Virus record (IMG/VR): IMGVR_UViG_3300009447_000061
Coordinates: 1-20,409 of that record
Length of the DNA stretch: 20,409 nucleotides
Origin: a virus
Reading direction: 5' to 3' (one strand)
In this document: positions 6,867-14,762 of the stretch, in pieces
How the letters are laid out: each line of letters opens with the position of its first letter
Position numbering within the stretch: position 1 is the stretch's first letter
The notes under the pieces: generated by a model
What the model was told of the DNA's origin: nothing
The model's input: only the letters and a program-made list of their open reading frames with translations
Database searches by the model: none
Made by a program: the position numbers and the translations under genes

Positions 6867-7291
6867 TCTAAAAAAGTTCCTTTAATTGATCTTGTTAATT
6901 CTGCTCTTTTTAGTGGCTCGTAAACCACACCAAGTTTCCCTACACAATGCAAAACGCTTTTGGTTTCGGGGAAATAAACTCCCGTATGAATTGCAAAGTT
7001 TCCTCTTTTAAAAGAAACAACGCAAAAATCTTTTGGGTCTTTTACCTCCTTTAGATATTTGCCTTTTATTTCTTCGGTCGCAGCGTTTTTTGCTTTGTTA
7101 GTTGTTCTCGTTATATACTCGAAAGGCTTGGGGGTTTCAATTCCTAACTCCTTGTAAAAATACCAGACAAGCCCCCAACAGTCAAAGCCATTACGATTAA
7201 GCCCACCAGACAAATACTTGCAACCTATAAGGCTAATTATTAAGGGCTGGGAAATCTTCGATGGTATAGAGTTTGGATGGATATTTTGCAT
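6857..7291 (-). CDS. NlpC/P60-family tail peptidase (gpK-like)
   Basis: 144 residues. FDCWGLVWYFY carries the nucleophile C38, FAIHTGVYF carries the catalytic H102, and VLHCVG gives the third polar residue H115, the usual NlpC/P60 papain-like triad order. In tail modules such proteins sit between the tip genes and J (lambda gpK C-terminal domain) and are thought to cut peptidoglycan during DNA entry or to process tip proteins. The ATG at 7291 lies 59 bases inside the preceding DUF1833-like gene, an unusually long overlap. No ATG or GTG further down keeps the conserved N-terminal helix (LIISLIGCKYL), so I keep this start. Confidence 0.85.
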   Translation of the reverse strand: MQNIHPNSIPSKISQPLIISLIGCKYLSGGLNRNGFDCWGLVWYFYKELGIETPKPFEYITRTTNKAKNAATEEIKGKYLKEVKDPKDFCVVSFKRGNFAIHTGVYFPETKSVLHCVGKLGVVYEPLKRAELTRSIKGTFLEWL

Positions 7292-7781
7292 TAACTAATG
7301 ATCTGAAGGTTGCCCTTGCATTAATCTGGAAAGGGGTGATTTGCACTCCAAGAACTTCAACTGTTAGAGGTGGATCGTTTTGAGGTAATGGATAACCATT
7401 ATAGTGAGTGTCTGGATTGTAGCCTAAATTATTTTCTCCTAAATAAATCCTGTAAACTAAACTTATTGGGGCTGTGCTTTCTACTGGAACGCTTTTTAGA
7501 AACTTGGAGGCTTTCCCGTCAATGTTAGGGAAGGCAACATTAACAAAGCTAACTCCGTCACTGTTTGATTGTGGCAGAGAAAGACTGAAAGAACCCGCTT
7601 CATAAATAACCTTTAGATCATACGATGCAGGATCAGCCCAAGCTGTTAGAGGCTCTCTGTCATTGACTATATTTATAGAACCCCCCGTTGGGTGATAAAT
7701 ACTAACAGTTTCTAAAATTGGTATGTCTCTGTGATTTAGAGAGCCAACTTCTTTTAGTGCTTCCGTATAACTTGTGTTCAT
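7233..7781 (-). CDS. Tail tip protein, DUF1833-like
   Basis: 182 residues, all-beta. The layout matches the DUF1833 family of tail-tip proteins: an early strand with VSIYHPTGGSINIVND, a middle section around FSLSLPQSNSDGVSFVNVAFPNIDG, and the closing ARATFRSLVNAKYPSKLYTIEDFPAL ahead of the C-terminus. Members sit between the tail-tip minor protein and the NlpC/P60 peptidase in many siphophages, as here. They are thought to form part of the distal tail or hub ring, like lambda gpL. The C-terminal 19 codons overlap the start of the peptidase gene. The leader is A/T-rich with no Shine-Dalgarno match. Confidence 0.72.
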   Translation of the reverse strand: MNTSYTEALKEVGSLNHRDIPILETVSIYHPTGGSINIVNDREPLTAWADPASYDLKVIYEAGSFSLSLPQSNSDGVSFVNVAFPNIDGKASKFLKSVPVESTAPISLVYRIYLGENNLGYNPDTHYNGYPLPQNDPPLTVEVLGVQITPFQINARATFRSLVNAKYPSKLYTIEDFPALNN

Positions 7782-7803
7782 GGCTTAAAATTCTAAATTT
7801 ATA

Positions 7804-9507
7804 TTATGCTGCCCAAACAAAATTATTAGCCAAGGCTGTTTCTTCAACATAAGCAGTATCTTGCTCCCCCTCTTGACTTGTAGTGCCACCAGATGAAGAA
7901 CCCGCATTGATTGTGCTAGTTATTGTGTAAGTTGTCGAGGTAGAAGCCGTCACAGTGTGCAAGCCGTCATAATCCGAAACGGAAGCCCCCGCAATCACTG
8001 TATAATCTCCTGCAGTTAATCCATGACTAACAGAAGTGGTAACTGTGAAATCTGTAGCTGTGCTTGTTATTGATGATATGCCAATATCAGTTCTGGATCT
8101 TGCAGGAAATAAAGCGTTAGAGTTCCAGCAAGGGTTTCCAGAAACTCTTATTTTATTAGCTCCATAAGTAGAATCCCCATATAAATTATCAACTACTGCT
8201 TTCAATGCACTCATATCCAAAGCGGAATTTGTCCAGTTGCAAGTAGCTCTAAACGGAAAGGGACTGTCTCCAAGAATATTTATTGTTGTTAGTGAAGGGT
8301 TAGAGTGAAAATCAATATTTCCTCTGCCGTGATTAACTGCGACATTTGGGCAGCCGTTTATTGTGACAGTTGTTAGAGCCGCATTACCAGATATTTCAAG
8401 ATCTGGGTCTGAGCTTGTAGAAGTGTCAGAATAAAATTCATATTCGCTAAGATCTATTGCAGCAAGAGCATCGTTATTTTGCATTTTACACCTTCTAAGG
8501 CTGCATTTTGAAAGACTAGGAGCGGGGGTTGTTTCAAAGTTTGAAAGTAAGGTGTTTGAGTTAATTTCTAAACCCACTGTTCCGCTAACCCAACCCAGCA
8601 TTGTAGCGTTATCCTCAAGCTCTAAAATAAGGTTTGCCATTTTGCTAATGCCCGTCATTCGTATTTGTCGAAAATTATCTTTTATTGGGTATCGAAAAGT
8701 GCCGTTAATCTCTGGCATATTCCAATTAGGGCAAGTTGTAAAATCCATCACTCGCCAATAATGCTTTGGGTGAGATGCAACTGGATTAAACTCAGAAAGA
8801 AGAGGGGAGTTAGAGAAAGATACATAATCCAAAACCTGCGATGGCTTCGGGGCTGGATTTGAGTTTGATATGTTAGCGTAAGCATTAACAACAAAAGTTT
8901 CCTGTTGTGTTGTTATGGGCAGGGTCTTTGTCGGAATAAATGAGTTGGTTGTTAGACCAATAGTGCCATCCCAAAACTGGTAAGCTACTGGCACAGTATT
9001 ATCAACTGTTCTCAACTGCATTTTCAGCGTAGTTGCTGAAGAAAGCCCAGTATTGTTGACAAACTTTGCTACAATGGTATCTTCCTCTCCCGCTATTGTT
9101 AGTTCGCCTACGTCAATCAAGTTTCCTAATTCTAACTCATTTATGGTTTCAACCTCGTAAAACTCTATACTTGCTTGAACGGCTACTGATCCTATGCTTC
9201 TATACTTGTAAGTAAAATCAGAAACAAATTTAACTTGGCATTGTGTTAGAACTTGTGCGCCTCCTACTGGCAAATCAATTAAAAACCAATCATTTCCGTT
9301 TTTTAGATAGTGCTTCCAGACTCCTTTAAAGATTTGAAATTGCTCTTTTAAGAATGAAAAAGCAACTGTGCCTTCTTCTAAAGGTGTTGACCATCTATTC
9401 CTTTGCACAGTCCTTCCAGACTCCATTTTTTTGCGAAGATTCTGGCTCTTGTTTTTTACGCTTAAAGTTGCAGGATTAGGCAGGGTTGTATCATTCCAAT
9501 TAATCAT
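7804..9507 (-). CDS. Minor tail protein with added leucine-rich-like repeat and Ig-like domains
   Basis: 567 residues in three visible parts. Residues 1-130 (PNPATLSVKNKSQNLRKKME, QRNRWSTPLEEGTVAF, NDWFLIDLPVGGAQVLTQC) match the short distal-tail proteins commonly encoded just before DUF1833 genes. Residues about 230-450 form irregular repeats of the type LEISGNAALTTVTINGCPN and SNPSLTTINILGDSPF, resembling a leucine-rich or BspA-like solenoid. Residues about 475-550 (SVSHGLTAGDYTVIAGASV, TSTTYTITSTINAG) look like one compact beta domain near the C-terminus. The usual family member stops after the first part, so the rest appears to be an added surface-binding arm. The leader is A/T-rich, and the start follows the tape measure stop by 1 base. 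Confidence 0.7.
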   Translation of the reverse strand: MINWNDTTLPNPATLSVKNKSQNLRKKMESGRTVQRNRWSTPLEEGTVAFSFLKEQFQIFKGVWKHYLKNGNDWFLIDLPVGGAQVLTQCQVKFVSDFTYKYRSIGSVAVQASIEFYEVETINELELGNLIDVGELTIAGEEDTIVAKFVNNTGLSSATTLKMQLRTVDNTVPVAYQFWDGTIGLTTNSFIPTKTLPITTQQETFVVNAYANISNSNPAPKPSQVLDYVSFSNSPLLSEFNPVASHPKHYWRVMDFTTCPNWNMPEINGTFRYPIKDNFRQIRMTGISKMANLILELEDNATMLGWVSGTVGLEINSNTLLSNFETTPAPSLSKCSLRRCKMQNNDALAAIDLSEYEFYSDTSTSSDPDLEISGNAALTTVTINGCPNVAVNHGRGNIDFHSNPSLTTINILGDSPFPFRATCNWTNSALDMSALKAVVDNLYGDSTYGANKIRVSGNPCWNSNALFPARSRTDIGISSITSTATDFTVTTSVSHGLTAGDYTVIAGASVSDYDGLHTVTASTSTTYTITSTINAGSSSGGTTSQEGEQDTAYVEETALANNFVWAA

Positions 9508-9508
9508 A

Positions 9509-12500
9509 TTATTTTCTATTTAATCCGTAGTTAGTTTCCAATGCTGGAACAAAATCACCGCCTCCTTCTCTGGCTTCGTTTGTTAATTCAATCTTAGCTT
9601 GTGCTACTGCTTGCTCAACAATTATCTTAAAGTTGCCTTCCTCGTCTTGCTCTACTTCTCCCTCTAACTGAACAGGGGCATTGTTTACTATTGTAACATT
9701 GCCTCCGCTTTTACCTCCCGCTATTGGGTTGTTAGCTTGAGCGAAAAGATTTCTTTGCTGAGTCTTGTTTAGAATCATTTCCCCGCTATTAACTCTGCCT
9801 GTTAGCTGGTCACCTCCAAATGAAGAACCGCCAACAATACCGCCTTGCTGGTATGCTGGGGGCTGTTGAGATTTTATCTGCGCCACTTGAGCCAATCCGA
9901 AAGCAATGCTTCCCGCTGCAGCTATGTAGTTGAATGGCGGGGGAATGGTAGCCATAGCCTTAGTGGCACTTTGAAAAGTGTTTACTGTAGCCTCTGCGAT
10001 TGCAAAAGCTTGTTGCGCTTTAAATCCCTTTTTGCCAAATGCCTTAGCAAGTGCGCTCATGCCTCCAAAAAGCTCTTTTGTAGCATCAAGCTTTTGATTC
10101 ATTTCCTCTCTTGCAATCGCTTTTCTTACCTCTACTCCGTCTGCATCAATTTTATTTATTAACTCGTTTTTTTGCTCATGAGTTAGCCTTGTAGATTCGT
10201 CTATAAGGGTTCTCTTTTCTTCTTCATGAATAGCAAGCAACTCTAATTCCGTTGCGTATTGCCTACTAATCATTTCAACTTGTGAGTTAATCCTTTCCTC
10301 GTCTTGTTCTGCGCTTGAAGTGCTAGTTGCTTTTTCTTTGTCTGGCTCTATGTCTTTATTGAATAGATCAGTTGCTCTTTGCAAATAAAGGGCTTCTTCC
10401 TCTGGATCAAATTCGCCTTTTTGAATTTGTGTTACTGTATTGGTATAGTTGATGGAGGCTCTTTCTTCTTTTGTTGCAAGCTGCCCTCTAATTGATTCCC
10501 TGTTTACTAAAGCTGCGCTTTTCCCTGCCTCTGCAGTTTGCTGTTTTAGGATGCCTAATTGATTTTCTAAAAGATTTTTTATTGCTTGCTCTGCAGCGGT
10601 TAGCTCTTCTTTTTGCGCCAATAGATCATCAAAAGCAGTAAGCTTCTTTTCAAGAAGTGCTATGTTTTTATCGGTGTTTTCATTTAAAATTGCATCAACC
10701 CTAATCTGTGCGCTGCCAAGCTCTAAGGCTCTTTCTCCTATCTTTATTGCTTCCGCATTATATCTAACAACATCGCCAAATAAAGTTGCGTATATTTGCC
10801 CAAAAGCCTTAACCCTTCCTTCTATTTCTGCGTAAGACTGTTTAAGTTTTTCTGTCTCAGCTTTCCATTCTTCAGTAGTGATTTTAGAATCTTTTAGAAG
10901 TTGGTTGAGTCTTTCAACTTCAACCGCAATTTTAAATTGCTCTTGTTTAATCTGCCCTCCTGCACCTCCTATTCTTTTATAAACACCAAGTTGGATTTCT
11001 AACTGTTTTGTTGCCTCTACTTCTTCAGCAACTCTATTTCTTGCGCTTTTAAGATTTGCAAGATCAGATAGCCCTTTCTTGTATTCAGCTAGAGTTATTT
11101 TGCCCCTATTTAGGTTGTCAGCCATTATCTTTAAAGATGCTGAAACCTTTTCAATGTCTGCATCTAACGCATCTAACCCCTCTTGCCCTCCGTAGCCTTG
11201 GGTTATTTCTCTCTGCATTGCTAATGCCTTTTCAGCCTTTAAAACTCTCGCTGCAATTTCTATTTGCTTTGCCCCTGCCAATGCTCTTTTATCTGCTGAA
11301 TCTTTTATAGCTGCGCTATACCTTGCTAAATCTAACGCTCCGTCATCTAGTGTTTTGCCAAAGTTTTTAACTTGCTGCTCTGCGCCTTGACCTAAGAAAA
11401 TAAACCTTCCAACAATAGCGGGGAATTGCTGCAAAGCTTCCACGTAAGCACTGAAAATTTCTGGATCGGCTACTATGTCTGCTAGTCTTGCAATAGATCC
11501 AGAAAGCCCTTCGTTAGCTCCTGTAGCTTGGTTTGCGTTTTCAGCAAAAATCAAAAACGAGTTGCCAAGCTTCTTAAATGAAGTTCCTAAAGTTTCCCCT
11601 GCTATTTTAGAAGCTGCTGCCGTATCTCCAGAAGCCTTGCCAACTTCCTCAATAGCCTTTTTTGTTTCTCCTAATTTAGCCCCCGTAATGGCTGCTGTTA
11701 GGCTGTATGCCTCAATAGATCTTAGAGCCTTTACTAGAACTTGATCACTTCCACTTGCAGCCAATCTAACTTGCTCTAAAGCTCCCGCTAATCCTTCTTG
11801 CTCAATTAAAGCTCTGCCACCCTCAACGCCTAACTTCTCATAGATTGCAGCCATCGTTTCAGATGGATTCAATAGTGCTACAACTGCAGCTTTAACTTGT
11901 GTGAAACTCTCAGCCGTTTTAACCCCCTGCTTTGTAGTTGCTGCAGTAATGCCTAACAGTTCCTCTAGGCTAACTCCCGCTGTAGCTGCTGTAGCGGATG
12001 CTCTGGCAAGGCTCTTGGCTAATTGTGGAATGTTTGTCTTGCCTAGCTTTACTGTTCTAAATAATTGGTCACTTACTTTTTCAGCTTCGCTAGCTGATTT
12101 TCCATAACTGTTTAATGCAGTTGTTAGAAGGTCTGTAGAAGATCCAATATCTGCCAAACCGCCTTGCGCTAATTGCGCTGCAACTCTAACAAATTTATCA
12201 ACTTCGCCAGTAGGAACTCCCGCTGAAATTGCTTGGTAAAAACCTTGCGCTGCCTCTGTAGCATCAACCCCTAATGCTTGAGCTATTCCAAGAGCTTTAA
12301 GCCTTAGACCATCCATTTCTTTTCCGCTAACCCCCGCAATGGTTTGCACTTCCTTCATGGCTACATTAAACTTTAGCCACTGTGCTGTAGTTTTTGCAAT
12401 CGTTACCCCAACTGCAGTAACTCCAATAGCCATAGCCCCAATGGCAAGCCTAGAAGCCGTTGCCCCCGCTCCTACTTTATCAAGCGATGATTTCCCGCTA

Positions 12501-12586
12501 GTGCCTAAAGTGTTTAGCTTTGCTCTGGCTTCGTTTATACCAGTCGAATCAACTGTTAGTCTTAATCTTGCTACGTCTTCAATCAT
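9509..12586 (-). CDS. Tape measure protein (TP901-1 type)
   Basis: 1025 residues. It sets tail length and is expelled into the cell at infection. By the usual rule of about 1.5 angstrom per residue it would span about 150 nm. Residues about 45-65 are a hydrophobic helix, and about 70-330 match the TP901-1 tail-tape core (AQALGVDATEAAQGFYQAIS, TKQGVKTAESF). Residues about 400-830 are long charged coiled coil, about 890-915 a hydrophobic helix (FNYIAAAGSIAFGLAQVAQI). The C-terminal GGIVGGSSFGGDQLTGRVNS plus GEMILNKTQQRNLF is the signature seen in many tape measures. The start overlaps the end of the -1 frame chaperone by 8 bases, which couples their translation. Confidence 0.95.
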   Translation of the reverse strand: MIEDVARLRLTVDSTGINEARAKLNTLGTSGKSSLDKVGAGATASRLAIGAMAIGVTAVGVTIAKTTAQWLKFNVAMKEVQTIAGVSGKEMDGLRLKALGIAQALGVDATEAAQGFYQAISAGVPTGEVDKFVRVAAQLAQGGLADIGSSTDLLTTALNSYGKSASEAEKVSDQLFRTVKLGKTNIPQLAKSLARASATAATAGVSLEELLGITAATTKQGVKTAESFTQVKAAVVALLNPSETMAAIYEKLGVEGGRALIEQEGLAGALEQVRLAASGSDQVLVKALRSIEAYSLTAAITGAKLGETKKAIEEVGKASGDTAAASKIAGETLGTSFKKLGNSFLIFAENANQATGANEGLSGSIARLADIVADPEIFSAYVEALQQFPAIVGRFIFLGQGAEQQVKNFGKTLDDGALDLARYSAAIKDSADKRALAGAKQIEIAARVLKAEKALAMQREITQGYGGQEGLDALDADIEKVSASLKIMADNLNRGKITLAEYKKGLSDLANLKSARNRVAEEVEATKQLEIQLGVYKRIGGAGGQIKQEQFKIAVEVERLNQLLKDSKITTEEWKAETEKLKQSYAEIEGRVKAFGQIYATLFGDVVRYNAEAIKIGERALELGSAQIRVDAILNENTDKNIALLEKKLTAFDDLLAQKEELTAAEQAIKNLLENQLGILKQQTAEAGKSAALVNRESIRGQLATKEERASINYTNTVTQIQKGEFDPEEEALYLQRATDLFNKDIEPDKEKATSTSSAEQDEERINSQVEMISRQYATELELLAIHEEEKRTLIDESTRLTHEQKNELINKIDADGVEVRKAIAREEMNQKLDATKELFGGMSALAKAFGKKGFKAQQAFAIAEATVNTFQSATKAMATIPPPFNYIAAAGSIAFGLAQVAQIKSQQPPAYQQGGIVGGSSFGGDQLTGRVNSGEMILNKTQQRNLFAQANNPIAGGKSGGNVTIVNNAPVQLEGEVEQDEEGNFKIIVEQAVAQAKIELTNEAREGGGDFVPALETNYGLNRK

Positions 12587-12911
12587 GTAAACTATTCAGT
12601 TGGATTTGGTCTATAATTCTAATTGCTTTAATTTCAAAATTGCTTAGTTCAATTCCTGTTAGGTTTGACCAGCAAGCAATCTCATTAAAGTCTATAGCCT
12701 TATCTGTTTTTAATTCTTGGTAATATTGTAAAATATATAATAGGCGATCTGGTAACGGCTTTAATTCTTCTAACTCTTTTGGCTTAACTCCTGTAGTTTT
12801 CCAAACTTGCTTTAGGTGTTCTACTTGGCTTGTGCTACTGCCTTCTGGTCTTTTTTGGAGCTTAAATTGTTCTTCTGCAAATCGCTCGATTCGTCTAAGC
12901 TCCTTTTGATA
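12579..12911 (-). CDS. Tail assembly chaperone, GT-type extension read by -1 frameshift
   Basis: 110 codons in the -1 frame relative to the upstream chaperone, with no ATG or other good start of its own. The protein reads ELRRIERFAEEQFKLQKRPE, VEHLKQVWKTTGVKPKELEE, then LPDRLLYILQYYQEL, with DFNEIACWSNLTGIELSNFE and IKAIRIIDQ near the end. The W..LTG..L...E...I...D ending matches the T-part of phage tail assembly chaperones. Fused to residues 1-129 of the upstream protein it gives about 239 residues. In lambda, gpG and gpGT together hold the tape measure for tube assembly. The position directly before the tape measure fits this. The stop (12581-12579) lies 8 bases inside the tape measure gene. 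Confidence 0.8.
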   Translation of the reverse strand, partial: YQKELRRIERFAEEQFKLQKRPEGSSTSQVEHLKQVWKTTGVKPKELEELKPLPDRLLYILQYYQELKTDKAIDFNEIACWSNLTGIELSNFEIKAIRIIDQIQLNSLHD

Positions 12912-13297
12912 AAATTTTTCCTTCTTGCGGATGCTGCATCAATTTCTTGAGCTAAAACAGGCGCATCTTTTAGGAGCTTAATTGCGTTAGCCTTTGTGCA
13001 TTTGTAAGGAGTGCCATCATCATTTTTAAAGCTCCACCCAATGATAAGACAAGCCAACAAATCCAAGCTCAATTTCTCAGTTTCAAGAATTGATTGTAAA
13101 GAGTCATCAGCTTCTTCTTGCTCATGTATTGCAACAATCTTTTTTCTGAATTTAGATTGTGCCTTTTTAAATGAAATTGAATCAGTGCTTTTGATTTTGA
13201 TCCAATGTTTTGTTTTGTTTCCTTCAACGTCTGTTAGAGGGATCTTAACCCCTTCTTCTGCTAGTTTCGCTGTGGCGAATCCTTCTAGGTCTTTCAT
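12821..13297 (-). CDS. Tail assembly chaperone, G-type
   Basis: 158 residues, terminating at TAG. Residues 20-110 contain the usual helical core of tail chaperones: IGWSFKNDDGTPY, then a short TKANAIKLLKDAPVLAQEI helix, ending in ASARRKNF. That ending is typical of the family just before the frameshift site. After residue 129 the zero-frame tail (IKRSLDESSDLQKNNLSS onward) is low in complexity, while the -1 frame reads as conserved protein. This protein alone would be the shorter G product, and the frameshifted form is the GT product. The leader (ATTAAAACAAAAAC before ATG) is A-rich with no Shine-Dalgarno. It follows the tube protein gene by a 73-base gap containing a hairpin. Confidence 0.8.
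   Translation of the reverse strand: MKDLEGFATAKLAEEGVKIPLTDVEGNKTKHWIKIKSTDSISFKKAQSKFRKKIVAIHEQEEADDSLQSILETEKLSLDLLACLIIGWSFKNDDGTPYKCTKANAIKLLKDAPVLAQEIDAASARRKNFIKRSLDESSDLQKNNLSSKKDQKAVAQAK
12911..12917 (-). other. Canonical -1 slippery heptamer A AAT TTT
   Basis: On the minus strand the zero-frame codons AAA AAT TTT ATC (K127-N128-F129-I130) contain A_AAT_TTT, an X_XXY_YYZ heptamer. Slipping back one base continues as TAT CAA AAG GAG, giving YQKELRRIERF, which reads as conserved chaperone sequence. A run AAAAAAG at 12856-12850 is a second candidate, but its zero-frame form is C AAA AAA G, where the P-site re-pairing is imperfect, and the -1 frame already looks coding before it. I therefore favour 12917-12911. 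Confidence 0.6.
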
Positions 13298-13315
13298 GTT
13301 TTTGTTTTAATTAGT

Positions 13316-13344
13316 GTGCGTGATTATCGCTAGGGAATACGCAC
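13316..13344 (-). promoter_or_regulatory. Hairpin between tube protein and chaperone genes
   Basis: GTGCGT (13316-13321) pairs with ACGCAC (13339-13344). ATT/AAT extends the stem around a one-base bulge to nine pairs with a 10-base loop. On the minus strand it is not followed by a T run, so it is not a clear Rho-independent terminator. Its place directly after the major tail protein gene suggests a role in mRNA processing, stability or partial termination that keeps the tube protein in excess over the chaperones. Confidence 0.4.
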
Positions 13345-13370
13345 CCCTCCCAGCATGAGGCAGAAAAGAA

Positions 13371-14312
13371 TTAAACTGCCGAGCGATCTATTTGTATGTT
13401 AGATAATACTGTTGTATCATCAACCAGTGCTTGGAATGGCACTGCAAGGGTGATTGCACCCGCTCCGCTCACATCGGGGTTAGCCCCTCCTGTATAAGTG
13501 ATGCGAGGAATCAAAAATTCATATTTGTTAGTTCCATCGTTAAGTTCAAACTCAAGGCTTGATTCTGTCTCGTTAATGAACTTTTCAACCTGTTGGGCGT
13601 TCTCAAAATACATGGTTGCTTGTCCTGTTAGGGTGGAACGTCCGATAGTTGGATATTCAGTTAGATCTGATCCAACTACGTTGCGAGGCTCAAGCCCATT
13701 TTCAAGAGTCAGAGTAAGTTCCGTAATGATTGAAATAACAGAGCCGTCTACTTTAACAGATCCAGTAAATCCGTTGAAAGGACAGTTTGCGCTAGTTGTC
13801 CCTAGGGTTGATCCTGCTGGCTCTGTCTGGTTTACTGACATATCACGCCCAATAGTTCCAAAAGAGCCTGTGAGAGTGCCTACGGGGGCTACAGTTAGGT
13901 TAAGAGTGTTATACTCTACTCCCGTGTAAATATAGTAAGGCTTATCCGCTGCAAGCTGATCTGAGAAATGGCGCATTAAGCTAAAGCTTCTGCGAGTAAC
14001 TCCACCCTTCAAGCGGTCAATATCAGTGCCGCCTCCGTCAACTTCCCAAGTGCCTAACAGAACAGCTTCTAGCTCTTCGTCATAAGATCCATAGGAAATT
14101 TCAAAGCCAATATCTCCAGCTACGGCTTTGACCCCGTGCTTGGCACATTTGATTTGGCGATCTTCTCTTAGCTCTTCGCTAACAGTGATATCTTTCGACA
14201 TTCCAAGACTAACAGCCGTATGGCGTAGCTTTTTGAATGAAGGAGTTGCGGGTGTTACCCCGTAAGTTGATTCCTCTACAGAGTAAAGGGCATGGCGTGA
14301 AGCATCTGACAT
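13371..14312 (-). CDS. Major tail (tube) protein
   Basis: 313 residues. It begins SDASRHALYSVEESTYGVTP and continues FKKLRHTAVSLGMSKDITVS, the usual opening of phage tail-tube proteins. It then has alternating beta strands with DIGFEISYGSYDEELEAVLL, a segment of short-loop beta hairpins, and a C-terminal strand pair (FLIPRITYTGGANPDVSGAG, then ITLAVPFQALVDD). Such proteins stack as hexamers to form the tube, and they are the most abundant tail component. Position between the tail terminator and the chaperone/tape measure genes is standard. The start at 14312 follows an A-rich leader. The 73 bases downstream, before the chaperone start, carry only a hairpin. Confidence 0.9.
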   Translation of the reverse strand: MSDASRHALYSVEESTYGVTPATPSFKKLRHTAVSLGMSKDITVSEELREDRQIKCAKHGVKAVAGDIGFEISYGSYDEELEAVLLGTWEVDGGGTDIDRLKGGVTRRSFSLMRHFSDQLAADKPYYIYTGVEYNTLNLTVAPVGTLTGSFGTIGRDMSVNQTEPAGSTLGTTSANCPFNGFTGSVKVDGSVISIITELTLTLENGLEPRNVVGSDLTEYPTIGRSTLTGQATMYFENAQQVEKFINETESSLEFELNDGTNKYEFLIPRITYTGGANPDVSGAGAITLAVPFQALVDDTTVLSNIQIDRSAV

Positions 14313-14333
14313 AATATTTTTTGTGTTTGGTGT

Positions 14334-14759
14334 TTAGTTAATTGTGCGTGTTAAGCGAGAATACCAGATCACCGACACAGGCACTCGAAAAAAGTTGTTA
14401 GCAATAAATCCATCCGTTCTGCCACAGTTGCGAATAACAACCTCCTGCCCACTATAAACAAAACGCCTACCCGCTGTAAAGTAACTTCTGAGTTTGTCGG
14501 TTATATCTAACGCTTCCTTCTCGCCCTTGCCTGTTGGAACGTAAATGTCTAACTGAAGTATTCCCTCTAAGTCATCTTCTCCACCATCTCCAAGCGTTAT
14601 AACTTCTGGAACATCTGGCAAATATGTTAGACCAATCCAGACGTTATTTTTATCTGGCTCTTGTGGGCTGTTTTCAGTGATGATTTTATAAGTCCAGCCT
14701 TCCGCTGTGCTTAAATCCATGAAAGCTTTTACTAATGCTGATCTAACTAATGAACTCAT
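14334..14759 (-). CDS. Tail terminator / tail completion protein (DUF4128-like)
   Basis: 141 residues. The helix LVRSALVKAFMDLSTAEGW is followed by strands with VWIGLTYLPDVPEVITLGDG and GILQLDIYVPTGKGEKEALD, then a closing VRNCG-like stretch and VSVIWYSR. This helix-then-sheet plan with a G-x-LQ-D-x-Y-x-P-x-G-x-G motif matches the tail-terminator-like proteins that cap the tube (lambda gpU type). It lies between the gp10-like protein and the tube protein, as in HK97-type tail modules. The gene begins three bases after the gp10-like stop (TAA ATT ATG) and has no Shine-Dalgarno match. Confidence 0.75.
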   Translation of the reverse strand: MSSLVRSALVKAFMDLSTAEGWTYKIITENSPQEPDKNNVWIGLTYLPDVPEVITLGDGGEDDLEGILQLDIYVPTGKGEKEALDITDKLRSYFTAGRRFVYSGQEVVIRNCGRTDGFIANNFFRVPVSVIWYSRLTRTIN

Positions 14760-14762
14760 AAT

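Noticed and set aside
7804-9507. Diversity-generating retroelement target
   Set aside because: No reverse transcriptase or template repeat is visible, and the C-terminus is not a C-type lectin pattern.
12850-12856. AAAAAAG run as the main frameshift site
   Set aside because: The zero-frame context is C AAA AAA G with imperfect P-site re-pairing, and the -1 frame already reads as conserved protein upstream; kept as second choice.
13498-13929. Plus-strand open frames such as this one (143 codons) as genes
   Set aside because: They lie opposite well-supported minus-strand genes, have no family pattern, and every supported gene is on the minus strand.
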